Assembly: GCA_035509315.1 (NCBI GenBank)
Contig: DATJLS010000030.1
Location: forward strand, 123,591-187,590
Length of the DNA stretch: 64,000 nucleotides
Reading direction: 5' to 3'
DNA from: JAKAWQ01 sp035509315
Lineage (GTDB): Bacteria; Pseudomonadota; Alphaproteobacteria; Acetobacterales; Acetobacteraceae
Shown here: positions 26,279-34,579 of the stretch, piece after piece
Numbering within the stretch: position 1 is the first letter of the stretch
How the letters are laid out: every line of letters starts with the position of its first letter
The notes under the pieces: model-generated
The model's database searches: none
Told to the model about the DNA's origin: nothing
The model's input: the letters and a program-made list of their open reading frames with translations, nothing else
Position numbers and translations under genes: made by a program

Positions 26279-27117
26279 GCGGGGACACGGCGAGCGTCGA
26301 AATCTGGTCGGGCAAGAATCGCGGGGACGAGAATTTCCCGGTCGGCTCGGCGCTGATCCGGCCCGATCTTCGCCGCCATGTGCATGCCTTCTACGCCTTC
26401 GCCCGCAATGCCGACGACATTGCCGACAGCGCCGCGCTGGCGTCCGAGGATAAGGTCGCGCGGCTCGATGTGATGGAGGCCGTGCTTCTCGGCGAGGCGG
26501 AAGACACGGCTTCCCCAAGCGCAGCGCGGCTCCGCGCGAGCCTTGCGGAGACCGGCACGACGCCGCGCCATTCCCGCGACGTCCTGATCGCCTTCCGCCG
26601 CGATGCGACCAAGCTGCGCTATGCCGGCTGGGAAGAGCTCTATGATTACTGCCGCTATTCGGCGATGCCGGTCGGGCGCCACGTGCTCGACCTGCACGGC
26701 GAGGATAAGGAAACCTACCCGCCCTCGGACGCGCTCTGCACCGCGCTGCAGGTGCTCAACCATCTGCAGGATTGTCAGGCCGACCTCAACGCGCTCGACC
26801 GCTGCTACCTGCCCCAGGACCTCCTCGCCGCGCACGGCACGGCACTCGGCGATCTCAATGCGCCGGCAGCGAGCCCGGGGCTGAGGCAGGTGTTCGACGC
26901 GTTGCTCGAGCAGGTCGCGGCCCTGAACCGTGTGGCCCGCGATCTGCCGCGGCGGACGAGGAGCCGGAGGCTCCGCCTCGAGACCGCTGTGATCGTCGGG
27001 CTCTCCCATCGTCTCGCCGCCCGGCTGCGGCGGGGGGATCCGATCGCCGGGCGCGTCGCGCTCACGCGAACGGATTTCGCGGCGAGCCTGCTCGCCTCCT
27101 TGCGGTTCCTGCCATGA
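26275..27117 (+). CDS. hpnC: Squalene synthase HpnC
   Basis: Starts at TTG 26275, inside the hpnB stop (TTGA), with GGAG 8 nt upstream; an ATG at 26242 would add 11 residues deep in hpnB. It is a 280-residue trans-isoprenyl diphosphate synthase head-to-head type: ARNADDIAD (43-51) is the first Asp-rich motif and the second helix motif occurs near DYCRYSAMPVG. With HpnD and HpnE it makes squalene from farnesyl diphosphate via presqualene diphosphate and hydroxysqualene. Confidence 0.93.
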   Translation: MSGDTASVEIWSGKNRGDENFPVGSALIRPDLRRHVHAFYAFARNADDIADSAALASEDKVARLDVMEAVLLGEAEDTASPSAARLRASLAETGTTPRHSRDVLIAFRRDATKLRYAGWEELYDYCRYSAMPVGRHVLDLHGEDKETYPPSDALCTALQVLNHLQDCQADLNALDRCYLPQDLLAAHGTALGDLNAPAASPGLRQVFDALLEQVAALNRVARDLPRRTRSRRLRLETAVIVGLSHRLAARLRRGDPIAGRVALTRTDFAASLLASLRFLP

Positions 27118-28028
27118 CGGAGGACTCGCGCGGGCCCGCGGAGACGCTGAGCGATCGCGACAGCGAGGCCGTCGCTTCCATCGTCCGCGAGGCCGGGACC
27201 TCCTTTTATCGCGGGATGCGCGTTCTGCCCAAGGAACGACGCACGGCGATGTACGCGCTTTACGCCTTCTGCCGGATCGTTGACGACATTGCCGACGACG
27301 ACGCGGAGACCGGACCGGATGCCATGGCAGCGAAGCGCGCGGCGCTGGATGGCTGGCGCGCGCGGATCGAGGCGCTCTATCGCGGCACGAGTGACGGGAA
27401 TGGCGGGGCCGAAGGGCCAATGGAAGCGCCAGTGATCCGTGTGCTTGCCCTCGCCACACTCCGCTACGGGCTCCGGCGGGAGGATTTTCTCGCGATCATC
27501 GACGGCATGCAGATGGACGCCGAGACACCGATCGTGGCCCCCGATCTCGCGACCCTCGATCTCTATTGCGACCGTGTCGCCGCCGCGGTCGGGCGGCTCT
27601 CGGTGCGCATCTTCGGCGATTCCTCGCCGGCGGCGGATCGGGTCGCCAATGCGCTCGGCCGGGCCTTGCAGCTCACCAATATCCTGCGCGATCTCGTCGA
27701 GGATGCCGGGCGCGGACGGCTCTATCTGCCGCGCGAATGGCTCGAAGCCGCGCGCGTGCCGCCGGATCCCGCCGCCGCGCTCAGGGCCCCGGGCCTGCCG
27801 CTCGTCTGCGCGCGCACCGCCGCCCTTGCCCACAGCCATTTCGAGCGTGCCGCCGAGGCGATGCGAGCCTGCGACGCCAAGGCCATGCGTCCGGCGCGGC
27901 TGATGAAGGAGACCTATGCCGCCATCCTCGCCCGGCTCGAGCGGCGCGGCTGGAAGCGGATCGACCAGCCCGTCAGCGTTCCCGGCTGGCAGAAGCTCTG
28001 GCTCGCGCTCCGCTACGGGCTCTCCTGA
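27114..28028 (+). CDS. hpnD: Presqualene diphosphate synthase HpnD
   Basis: The 304-residue enzyme has the first Asp-rich motif CRIVDDIADD (53-62) and a second LTNILRDLVEDAGRGRLYLP, both typical of squalene/phytoene synthases. HpnD condenses two farnesyl diphosphates to presqualene diphosphate in the HpnCDE route. Its ATG overlaps the hpnC stop (ATGA) and it is followed by hpnE after 2 bp. Standard length; no anomaly. Confidence 0.93.
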   Translation: MTEDSRGPAETLSDRDSEAVASIVREAGTSFYRGMRVLPKERRTAMYALYAFCRIVDDIADDDAETGPDAMAAKRAALDGWRARIEALYRGTSDGNGGAEGPMEAPVIRVLALATLRYGLRREDFLAIIDGMQMDAETPIVAPDLATLDLYCDRVAAAVGRLSVRIFGDSSPAADRVANALGRALQLTNILRDLVEDAGRGRLYLPREWLEAARVPPDPAAALRAPGLPLVCARTAALAHSHFERAAEAMRACDAKAMRPARLMKETYAAILARLERRGWKRIDQPVSVPGWQKLWLALRYGLS

Positions 28029-28030
28029 CC

Positions 28031-29344
28031 ATGGCGGGACCGGGAACCCGCGCCGGGGCCGGCGGCAAAGCCGCCGGCACGGTTCATATCGTGGGCGCCG
28101 GTCTCGCAGGGCTTTCCGCCGCCGTCACGCTCGCCGGGCGCGGACGGCAGGTTCTTCTCTACGAGGCGGGGCCGGCGGCCGGAGGGCGCTGCCGTTCCTA
28201 TTTCGACCGCGAGCTCGGCTGCCGGATCGACAATGGCAACCACCTCATCCTTGCCGGCAACCACGCGGCCATCGCCTATCTCGAGACGATCGGCGCCCGC
28301 GCCACGATGGACGGCCCGGACCGCGCGCTCTTTCCCTTTTTCGATCTTGCGACGGATGAGCGCTGGGTCCTGCGCCCCAATCGGGGCAGGCTGCCCTGGT
28401 GGGTGCTTCTGCCGGGCCGCCGCGTTCCGGGCACGCGGCTCGGCGAATATCTGACGCTCGCGCGGCTGCTCCGGGCCCCGCGCGAGGCGAGCGTGCGGGA
28501 GGTGATCGGCAGCGGGCCGCTCGTTCGCCGGCTGCTCGAGCCGCTTGCGGTCTCGGCGCTCAATGCGCGGCCGGAGGTGGGCTCGGCCTGGCTTTTCGGG
28601 CGCGTCCTCAATGAGAGCCTGGCTCGCGGCGGGGCGGCTGCGGTGCCACTGACCCCGCGCGTGGGTCTTTCCGAATCCTTCATCGATCCCGCGCTCGCCC
28701 GGCTCGCTTCCTCCGGGGCGCGCATCCATTTCAGCCGCCGTGTCATCGGGCTCGAGATCGCCGGAGATCGCGCCGGGGATCGTGTCGCGGCGCTCGTCAG
28801 CGCGGGCGAGACGATCCCGCTCGGAACCGGGGACGCGGTCGTGCTCGCCGTGCCGGCGCCGGTCGCCAAGGGCCTATTGCCTCAGCTCACGGTTCCGGAC
28901 GAATTCGAGGCGATCCTGAACGTGCATTTCCGCACGCGCGCCGAGCCGGGTCCCGCCGGCTTCATGGCCCTGATCGGCGGGCTCACGGAATGGGTTTTCG
29001 TCAAGCCGGAGGTCGTTTCCGTCACCGTCAGCGCCGCCGGGCGGGTAATCGACGAACCGGCGGAGACGCTGGCCGGCGCGATCTGGCCGGAGGTTTGCCG
29101 CGCGCTTGGTCTTTCCGGCCCGCTGCCCCCGGTGCGGGTGGTGAAGGAAAAGCGGGCGACCTTCGCCGCCACCCCGGCGCAGGAGCGGCTTCGTCCAGAT
29201 GCGTGCTCCGGGCGGCGCATCGGGCTCGCCAATCTCGTTCTTGCCGGGGATTGGACCGCAACCGGCTTGCCGGCCACAATCGAGGGTGCCATCAGGTCCG
29301 GCCGCCATGCCGCGGAGATATTCCTGACGCAAACAGACGGATGA
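28031..29344 (+). CDS. hpnE: Hydroxysqualene dehydroxylase HpnE (FAD)
   Basis: The 437-residue product has an N-terminal Rossmann loop VHIVGAGLAGLSAA (18-31) then the amine-oxidase/phytoene-desaturase pattern YEAGPAAGGRCRS and a C-terminal FAD block LVLAGDWTATGLPATIEGA. HpnE is the flavoenzyme that reduces hydroxysqualene to squalene. It sits 2 bp after hpnD and 4 bp before shc. Confidence 0.92.
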   Translation: MAGPGTRAGAGGKAAGTVHIVGAGLAGLSAAVTLAGRGRQVLLYEAGPAAGGRCRSYFDRELGCRIDNGNHLILAGNHAAIAYLETIGARATMDGPDRALFPFFDLATDERWVLRPNRGRLPWWVLLPGRRVPGTRLGEYLTLARLLRAPREASVREVIGSGPLVRRLLEPLAVSALNARPEVGSAWLFGRVLNESLARGGAAAVPLTPRVGLSESFIDPALARLASSGARIHFSRRVIGLEIAGDRAGDRVAALVSAGETIPLGTGDAVVLAVPAPVAKGLLPQLTVPDEFEAILNVHFRTRAEPGPAGFMALIGGLTEWVFVKPEVVSVTVSAAGRVIDEPAETLAGAIWPEVCRALGLSGPLPPVRVVKEKRATFAATPAQERLRPDACSGRRIGLANLVLAGDWTATGLPATIEGAIRSGRHAAEIFLTQTDG

Positions 29345-29348
29345 GAGC

Positions 29349-31271
29349 ATGCCGAGCGAGACACTGAGCGAAGAGCGGGCCGGAGACCGTCTTAAGGAAG
29401 GAATTCGCCGCGCGGCTGCAGCACTTCTCGCCTATCAGCGGCAGGATGGGCATTTCGTTTTCCCGCTCGAGGCGGATGCCACTATTCCCGCCGAATACGT
29501 CCTGCTCGAGCATTATCTCGACCGGATCGATGCGCCGCTCCAGCAGAAGATCGGCGTTCATCTCCGTGCGATCCAGGGATCGCACGGCGGCTGGCCGCTC
29601 TTTCACGACGGCGCGTTCAATATCTCGGCGAGCGTGAAGGCCTATTTCGCGCTCAAGGCGATCGGCGATCCGCCCGACGCCCCACATATGCGCCGCGCGC
29701 GCGAGGCGATCCTGGCCGCGGGCGGGGCCGAGCGGACGAATGTCTTCACCCGCGCTCAACTGGCGCTCTTCGGCGCGGTGCCGTGGCGCGCGGCTCCGGT
29801 GATGCCGATCGAGATCATGCTGCTGCCGCGCTGGTTCTTCTTTCATCTCTCGAAGATTTCGTATTGGTCGCGCACCGTCATCGTTCCGCTGCTCGTGCTG
29901 ATGGCGCTCAAGCCGCGGGCGCGCAATCCGCGGCGCGTCGAGATCGCGGAGCTTTTCCGCAGGCCGCCCGAGACGATTCGCGACTGGATCCGGGCGCCGG
30001 ACAATTCGCTGCCGGGCAGGATCTTCGTCGGCCTTGACGCCGTTCTCCGCCGCATCGAGCCGTTCGCGCCGAAATCGCTCCGCAGCCGCGCGCTCGCGCG
30101 GGCGGTTTCCTTCGTCCGCGAGCGGCTCAATGGCGAGGACGGACTCGGCGCCATCTATCCGGCGATGGCGAACACGGTGATGATGTTCGACGCCCTCGGC
30201 CGCAACGACGAAGCCGCCGCGACCGCCTGGGAGTCCGTGCAAAAGCTCCTGGTGGCCTCACCCGATCGCGCCTGGTGCCAGCCCTGCGTTTCGCCGGTAT
30301 GGGACACGGGGCTCGCCGGCCACGCGCTCGCCGAGGCCGGCCATGGCGTTGAGGCGGCCGCTTCGGCCGCCTGGCTCGCGCCCTTGCAGATCACCGATCT
30401 CGTCGGGGACTGGGCGACGGCACGGCCGAATACGCGGCCCGGCGGCTGGGCCTTTCAATATGCCAATCCGCATTACCCCGATGTCGATGACACTGCCGTC
30501 GTCGGGATGCTGCTTCATCGCACCGGCGACCCCGCGTACCAGGGCGCTATCGCGCGCGCGGCCGAATGGATCATCGGCATGCAGAGCGGCAATGGCGGCT
30601 GGGGGGCGTTTGATGCCGACAACACGCATTATGTCCTCAACCACATACCCTTCGCCGATCATGGCGCGCTGCTCGACCCCCCGACCGCTGACGTGACGGC
30701 GCGCTGCGTCTCCTTCCTCGCCCAGATCGGGCATCGGCCGGAGGAGAAGGTGCTGGCCCGGGCGATCCGCTATCTGGAAGCCGAGCAGGAGACGGAGGGA
30801 AGCTGGTTCGGCCGCTGGGGAACGAACTACATCTATGGCACGTGGTCGGTGCTCTCTGCGTTCAACGCCGCCGGAATCCCGCGCGAGGCGCCGAGCGTGC
30901 GAAGAGCGGTCGCGTGGCTCCTCTCCTGCCAGCGCGAGGATGGCGGCTGGGGAGAGGATTGCGAGACCTATGCGCAGGCGCCGCACGGACGCTACCATGA
31001 GAGCACGCCTTCCCACACCGCCTGGGCCCTGCTCGGGCTGATGGCGGTGGGCGAGGTCGCCAATTCCGCCGTCGCGCGCGGGATCTCCTGGCTTCTCGCG
31101 CGGCTCGAAAAAAACGGAGAATGGCCCGAGGACGCTTACAACGCGGTGGGGTTTCCGCGTGTCTTCTATCTCCATTATCACGGCTACCGGCTCTATTTCC
31201 CGCTTCTCGCGCTCGCGCGCTATCGCGATCTCAGAGCGCGCGGCGCCAAGCGCGTGGCGTTCGGGTTCTGA
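29349..31271 (+). CDS. shc: Squalene-hopene cyclase
   Basis: A 640-residue class II triterpene cyclase: the catalytic DXDD motif appears as DVDD at about residues 378-381, with QW-type repeats spread through the protein (for example QDGHFVF, NGGWGAF, DGGWGE). It protonates squalene and cyclises it to hopene/hopanol at the membrane. It is the fifth-sixth step of the operon, also called hpnF. Full length compared with bacterial SHCs. Confidence 0.96.
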   Translation: MPSETLSEERAGDRLKEGIRRAAAALLAYQRQDGHFVFPLEADATIPAEYVLLEHYLDRIDAPLQQKIGVHLRAIQGSHGGWPLFHDGAFNISASVKAYFALKAIGDPPDAPHMRRAREAILAAGGAERTNVFTRAQLALFGAVPWRAAPVMPIEIMLLPRWFFFHLSKISYWSRTVIVPLLVLMALKPRARNPRRVEIAELFRRPPETIRDWIRAPDNSLPGRIFVGLDAVLRRIEPFAPKSLRSRALARAVSFVRERLNGEDGLGAIYPAMANTVMMFDALGRNDEAAATAWESVQKLLVASPDRAWCQPCVSPVWDTGLAGHALAEAGHGVEAAASAAWLAPLQITDLVGDWATARPNTRPGGWAFQYANPHYPDVDDTAVVGMLLHRTGDPAYQGAIARAAEWIIGMQSGNGGWGAFDADNTHYVLNHIPFADHGALLDPPTADVTARCVSFLAQIGHRPEEKVLARAIRYLEAEQETEGSWFGRWGTNYIYGTWSVLSAFNAAGIPREAPSVRRAVAWLLSCQREDGGWGEDCETYAQAPHGRYHESTPSHTAWALLGLMAVGEVANSAVARGISWLLARLEKNGEWPEDAYNAVGFPRVFYLHYHGYRLYFPLLALARYRDLRARGAKRVAFGF

Positions 31272-31272
31272 G

Positions 31273-31938
31273 ATGGCGATCGGCATCGTCGTCGGGCTGG
31301 TGATGGAGGCGCGAGCCGCCCGCCCGCTCGGCGGTGTTGTCGCGGCGGGCGGCGGCACGGCGGCCGGGGCGGAGGTGGCGGCCGAGGAGCTGGTCGCGGG
31401 CGGGGCGCGCGCGCTGGTGAGCTTCGGCCTGGCTGGCGGCCTCGACCCCGAGCTCAAGCCCGGCCATCTCCTCATCCCGCGAACGGTGCTCGCCGCCGGA
31501 CAGAGCTGGCGGACCGACCCTGAACTGGACCGGAGGCTGGGCGGGCCGACCGAGGAACTCTTGCTTGGCGAGAGTGCCGTGGTGAGCAGCGCCGCTGCCA
31601 AGCGCCAGCTTTGGCACACGACCGGCGCGGCGGCGGTCGATCTCGAGAGCGGCGCGGTCGCGCAGGTGGCCGCCCGCCATGACCTGCCCTTCGCGGTGCT
31701 GCGCGCCGTCTGCGACCCGGCCAGGCGGAGCCTGCCGCGGAGCGCGCTCGCAGCCCTCGATGCGGGCGGCCGGGTGCGCACGCTTCGCCTGCTCGCCTCG
31801 CTCTTCCTTCACCCGCTGGACCTGCCCGGCCTCGTCGCGCTGGCCGCGGACGCTTCCCTTGCCCGCCGCGCGCTTGCCGAGCGGGCCCGCCGCATCGGCG
31901 CGCTCGGACCCTCTCCCGTGCATGGAGGCCTCGGATGA
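31273..31938 (+). CDS. hpnG: HpnG, adenosylhopane nucleosidase (phosphorylase family)
   Basis: The 221-residue protein belongs to the MTA/SAH nucleosidase fold: AIGIVVGLVMEARAARPLG start, LVSFGLAGGL and the purine-site VDLESGAVA. HpnG removes adenine from adenosylhopane during side-chain formation. The gene begins 1 bp after shc and overlaps the agmatinase start by 4 nt (ATGA). Confidence 0.9.
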   Translation: MAIGIVVGLVMEARAARPLGGVVAAGGGTAAGAEVAAEELVAGGARALVSFGLAGGLDPELKPGHLLIPRTVLAAGQSWRTDPELDRRLGGPTEELLLGESAVVSSAAAKRQLWHTTGAAAVDLESGAVAQVAARHDLPFAVLRAVCDPARRSLPRSALAALDAGGRVRTLRLLASLFLHPLDLPGLVALAADASLARRALAERARRIGALGPSPVHGGLG

Positions 31939-32900
31939 GCCCGATCAAGTCGCCACAACGCTATCCCGAGCTTGCCGACCCGCAGGTGCGCCCGCGCTTC
32001 ACCGGTGTGCCCACTTTCTTCCGCTTGCCCTATCGCGAGGATCTCGCGGCGCTCGATATTGGCGTCATCGGCGTGCCGTTCGATGGCGGCGTGACCAACC
32101 GGCCGGGCGCGCGGCACGGCCCGCGGGAGGTGCGCAACCAGTCGAGCCTGATGCGCATCATCAATGCCGCGACCGGTGTCACCCCTTTCGCCAGCCGCCG
32201 CGTGGCCGATCTCGGCGATTGCTGGATCGAGCAGCCTTACGCGCTCGAAGCCGCGCTGGCCGAGATTGCCGATTTCTTCCGCACGGTGAAGGCGGCCGGG
32301 GTGACGACGCTCGCAGTGGGCGGCGATCATTCGATCTCACTGCCGATCCTGCGTGCCGTCGCCGCCAACGGGCCGCTCGGCATGGTGCATATCGACGCCC
32401 ATTGCGACACCGGCGATGATTATCTCGGCTCGCGCTTTCATCATGGCGCGCCGTTTCGCCGCGCCGTCGAGGAGAACCTGCTCGACCCGAAGCGCGTGAT
32501 TCAGATCGGCATTCGCGGCACGGTCAATGATCCGAACATGTGGCGCTTCAGCCGCGAGAGCGGCATGCGCGTGATGCCCATGGACGAGTTCCAGGATCTT
32601 GGCTGGCGCGCGGCTCTCAGCGAAGCCAAGCGCGTGATCGGCGACGGACCGACTTATCTCTCATTCGATATCGATGCGCTCGACCCCGCTTACGCGCCCG
32701 GCACCGGCACGCCGGAGGCGGGCGGCCTTACCACGCGCGAAGCCATGCGGCTGCTGCGCGGCCTGACGGGGCACGAATTCGTGGGCGCCGATCTGGTCGA
32801 GGTTTCGCCGCCCTTCGATCATGCGGGCCTCACGGCGCTGCATGGCGCCGCGATCCTGTTCGAGCTTCTTTGCCTGCTCGCCGCCGCGCCGGGGCGATAG
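31935..32900 (+). CDS. speB: Agmatinase / ureohydrolase family enzyme
   Basis: The 321-residue enzyme carries the ureohydrolase metal motifs GGDHS (129-133), DAHCD (154-158) and DIDALDPAYAPGTGTPE, which bind two Mn ions. Agmatinase makes putrescine from agmatine, but guanidinopropionase/guanidinobutyrase share these motifs, so the substrate is not fixed. It is translationally coupled to hpnG at the end of the hopanoid operon, an unusual placement. Confidence 0.85.
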   Translation: MSPIKSPQRYPELADPQVRPRFTGVPTFFRLPYREDLAALDIGVIGVPFDGGVTNRPGARHGPREVRNQSSLMRIINAATGVTPFASRRVADLGDCWIEQPYALEAALAEIADFFRTVKAAGVTTLAVGGDHSISLPILRAVAANGPLGMVHIDAHCDTGDDYLGSRFHHGAPFRRAVEENLLDPKRVIQIGIRGTVNDPNMWRFSRESGMRVMPMDEFQDLGWRAALSEAKRVIGDGPTYLSFDIDALDPAYAPGTGTPEAGGLTTREAMRLLRGLTGHEFVGADLVEVSPPFDHAGLTALHGAAILFELLCLLAAAPGR

Positions 32901-32931
32901 GAAGGGCAGAGAAACCCCTGGGCTGATCCCT

Positions 32932-32968
32932 ATCATGATGACTCTGGCAATGACTCTGGCATCATGAT
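32932..32968. terminator. Stem-loop between convergent genes, with 12-bp tandem repeat in it
   Basis: ATCATGATG at 32932 and CATCATGAT at 32960 pair as a 9-bp stem around a 19-nt loop. ATGACTCTGGCA is tandemly duplicated inside (32938-32961). It sits after the agmatinase stop and includes the last codons of the convergent metallophosphoesterase gene (stop 32962). Confidence 0.45.
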
Positions 32969-34251
32969 TCCGGGATCGATTCCGGTTTCTGGAGGAGGGG
33001 CGCGGAAGCGGCCGTGCGTTCGAGCGCGCCGCCTTCCTGGACCTTCCAGTTTTCCTCGAAAAGGACGGTGTCGTTGAGATCGACATACTCGACGGCAAGC
33101 GTTTCCCGCCTGAATTTCAGCCGGGCGAAGCCATTGAAGCCGACCTTCAAATTCTCGTCGTTGGAATAGAGCCGATGATCCAGGAATTCGGCCCGGCATT
33201 CCGGGTGGATGACCTGATCAGGCGGCAGCGCGATCGGCATGCCGCCGTGCCCGATGCAGCGGCCAAAGGCTGTGATGCCTTTTCCGGTCTGGAATCTTTC
33301 ATAGATGGTGAGCCTGTGCTCATGCCCCCAGAACCAGAGCACGGGGCGGTCGATGAATGGAGCCAGTTGTTCGGCCTGCTTCGTGAACCATGGGCTGAAG
33401 CTGGAACAATACTGGTGATGGCCGAGAAGGACGATGCCGCGCTTGTCACCCGGCCTGAAAACGCTCTCGCGAAGCCACGCCACGAGCGGTTCGGGCAAGG
33501 CGCAGTCGGGGGAAAAGAAAGGAATATCCTCGATGATCGGGATGCCGATCGATCTGTATCCGGTGTCGAGGGCAATGAGCCGCCAGTAGGGATTCTCGAG
33601 ACAGAAGAAGCTGGCTTTCTGACCCTGCGCCCGCCCCTGGATGTTGAGCCCGAGCGAGGGCAGCATCAGCGGAAAATATCCGTACCCGCGCGCATACATT
33701 TCGTGATTGGCGTTGAGCGAGAAGGTGCCGCGGGAGCCCTTGGGCCAAAGGCACGGCTTGTAGGCATGAAGCGGATTGGGGATGCCCAGGAAGTTCTCCC
33801 TGACCTCTGTCGGGTCGCCAACGAAATAGATATCACCGAGATGGATGGAGTAATGCGGGTCGAACGACGTGATGCGCTCGGCCACCATGAACGCCTCGTC
33901 CGTGCCGGTGCCCCAGTCGCCGGCCAAGGCGACGCGGATCTCGTCCGCCCCCTGTCCGCCATCGCCTTCGAGGGGGTAGATCCCGTTATCGCGTTCCGGG
34001 TCTTCATAACGGAGAAACGGATGCTTGCGTCCGATCCGGTAACGGAGATACTCGCTTATCCAGCGCCACTGATTGTTTGGCAAGAACATCTTCATTTTTT
34101 GGAAGATGCCGGGAAGAGTCCCGGCATCTTTTTGACGCGGCGTGCGTGGCAGCGCCTGCTCCTGCAGATAGGCCACGATGGGCGCGTGCGAGAGACCCGT
34201 GAAATCCTGAAGATCTTTTCTCTCATCCGGCCGACTGCCAGTTGGAGTCAT
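32962..34251 (-). CDS. Calcineurin-like metallophosphoesterase
   Basis: Start taken at ATG 34251 (429 aa): GGGGA lies 9 nt upstream. Motifs: AGDWGTGT (first metal Asp), HLGDIYFVGD, NANHEM, LGHHQYCS and WGHEHRL, the usual metallophosphoesterase order. The first ~100 residues are outside the fold. A 12-bp perfect hairpin lies in this coding sequence at 34103-34133. The substrate is unknown; relatives include purple-acid-like phosphatases and nucleotidases. Confidence 0.82.
   Translation of the reverse strand: MTPTGSRPDERKDLQDFTGLSHAPIVAYLQEQALPRTPRQKDAGTLPGIFQKMKMFLPNNQWRWISEYLRYRIGRKHPFLRYEDPERDNGIYPLEGDGGQGADEIRVALAGDWGTGTDEAFMVAERITSFDPHYSIHLGDIYFVGDPTEVRENFLGIPNPLHAYKPCLWPKGSRGTFSLNANHEMYARGYGYFPLMLPSLGLNIQGRAQGQKASFFCLENPYWRLIALDTGYRSIGIPIIEDIPFFSPDCALPEPLVAWLRESVFRPGDKRGIVLLGHHQYCSSFSPWFTKQAEQLAPFIDRPVLWFWGHEHRLTIYERFQTGKGITAFGRCIGHGGMPIALPPDQVIHPECRAEFLDHRLYSNDENLKVGFNGFARLKFRRETLAVEYVDLNDTVLFEENWKVQEGGALERTAASAPLLQKPESIPES
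34103..34133 (+). terminator. Terminator-like hairpin inside the phosphoesterase gene (plus-strand sense)
   Basis: AAGATGCCGGGA, loop AGAG, TCCCGGCATCTT then TTT: a perfect 12-bp stem and T-run in the + direction, opposite to the gene. No + gene reads into it that I can identify. It is structurally perfect but its role is unknown. Confidence 0.4.
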
Positions 34252-34352
34252 GGACGGCACTCCCCGATATCACGTCAGCCCCAGGCGATATCTTCATAGA
34301 CCCCGGATTTTGGCAAAAGGTCAAGCTCCAGCCGCAATCCATCCGGACTCTC

Positions 34353-34462
34353 GATCAGAGCGTGATGCGTGGGCCCGCTCCCTTGTCCTGCCACGGCCAT
34401 TTGTTTTCCCGCGTGAGAGAGGCCTACAGTGAGTCCACCTTCGGTCATCACGCTCCAGATCA
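34353..34462 (-). repeat. Dispersed palindromic repeat, copy 3
   Basis: The minus strand reads GAGCGTGATGACCGAAGGTG then GACTCACTGTAGG, CACGCGGGAAAACAAATG and a second inverted GAGCGTGAT at the far end, so this copy is bounded by inverted CATCACGCTC/GAGCGTGATG arms. The rest of the 34252-34579 gap holds no gene I can support. Confidence 0.75.
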
Positions 34463-34579
34463 TAGAGGATAGAGAAGGGCTGAAGATCGAGCCCCGTTAT
34501 GGGGAGGGCGTATCTTGGACAAGCCGGCGAGAATCGTTCTTCTCAATGGGGTCGGCAGCCCCATCCGCGTTCAAACGCA

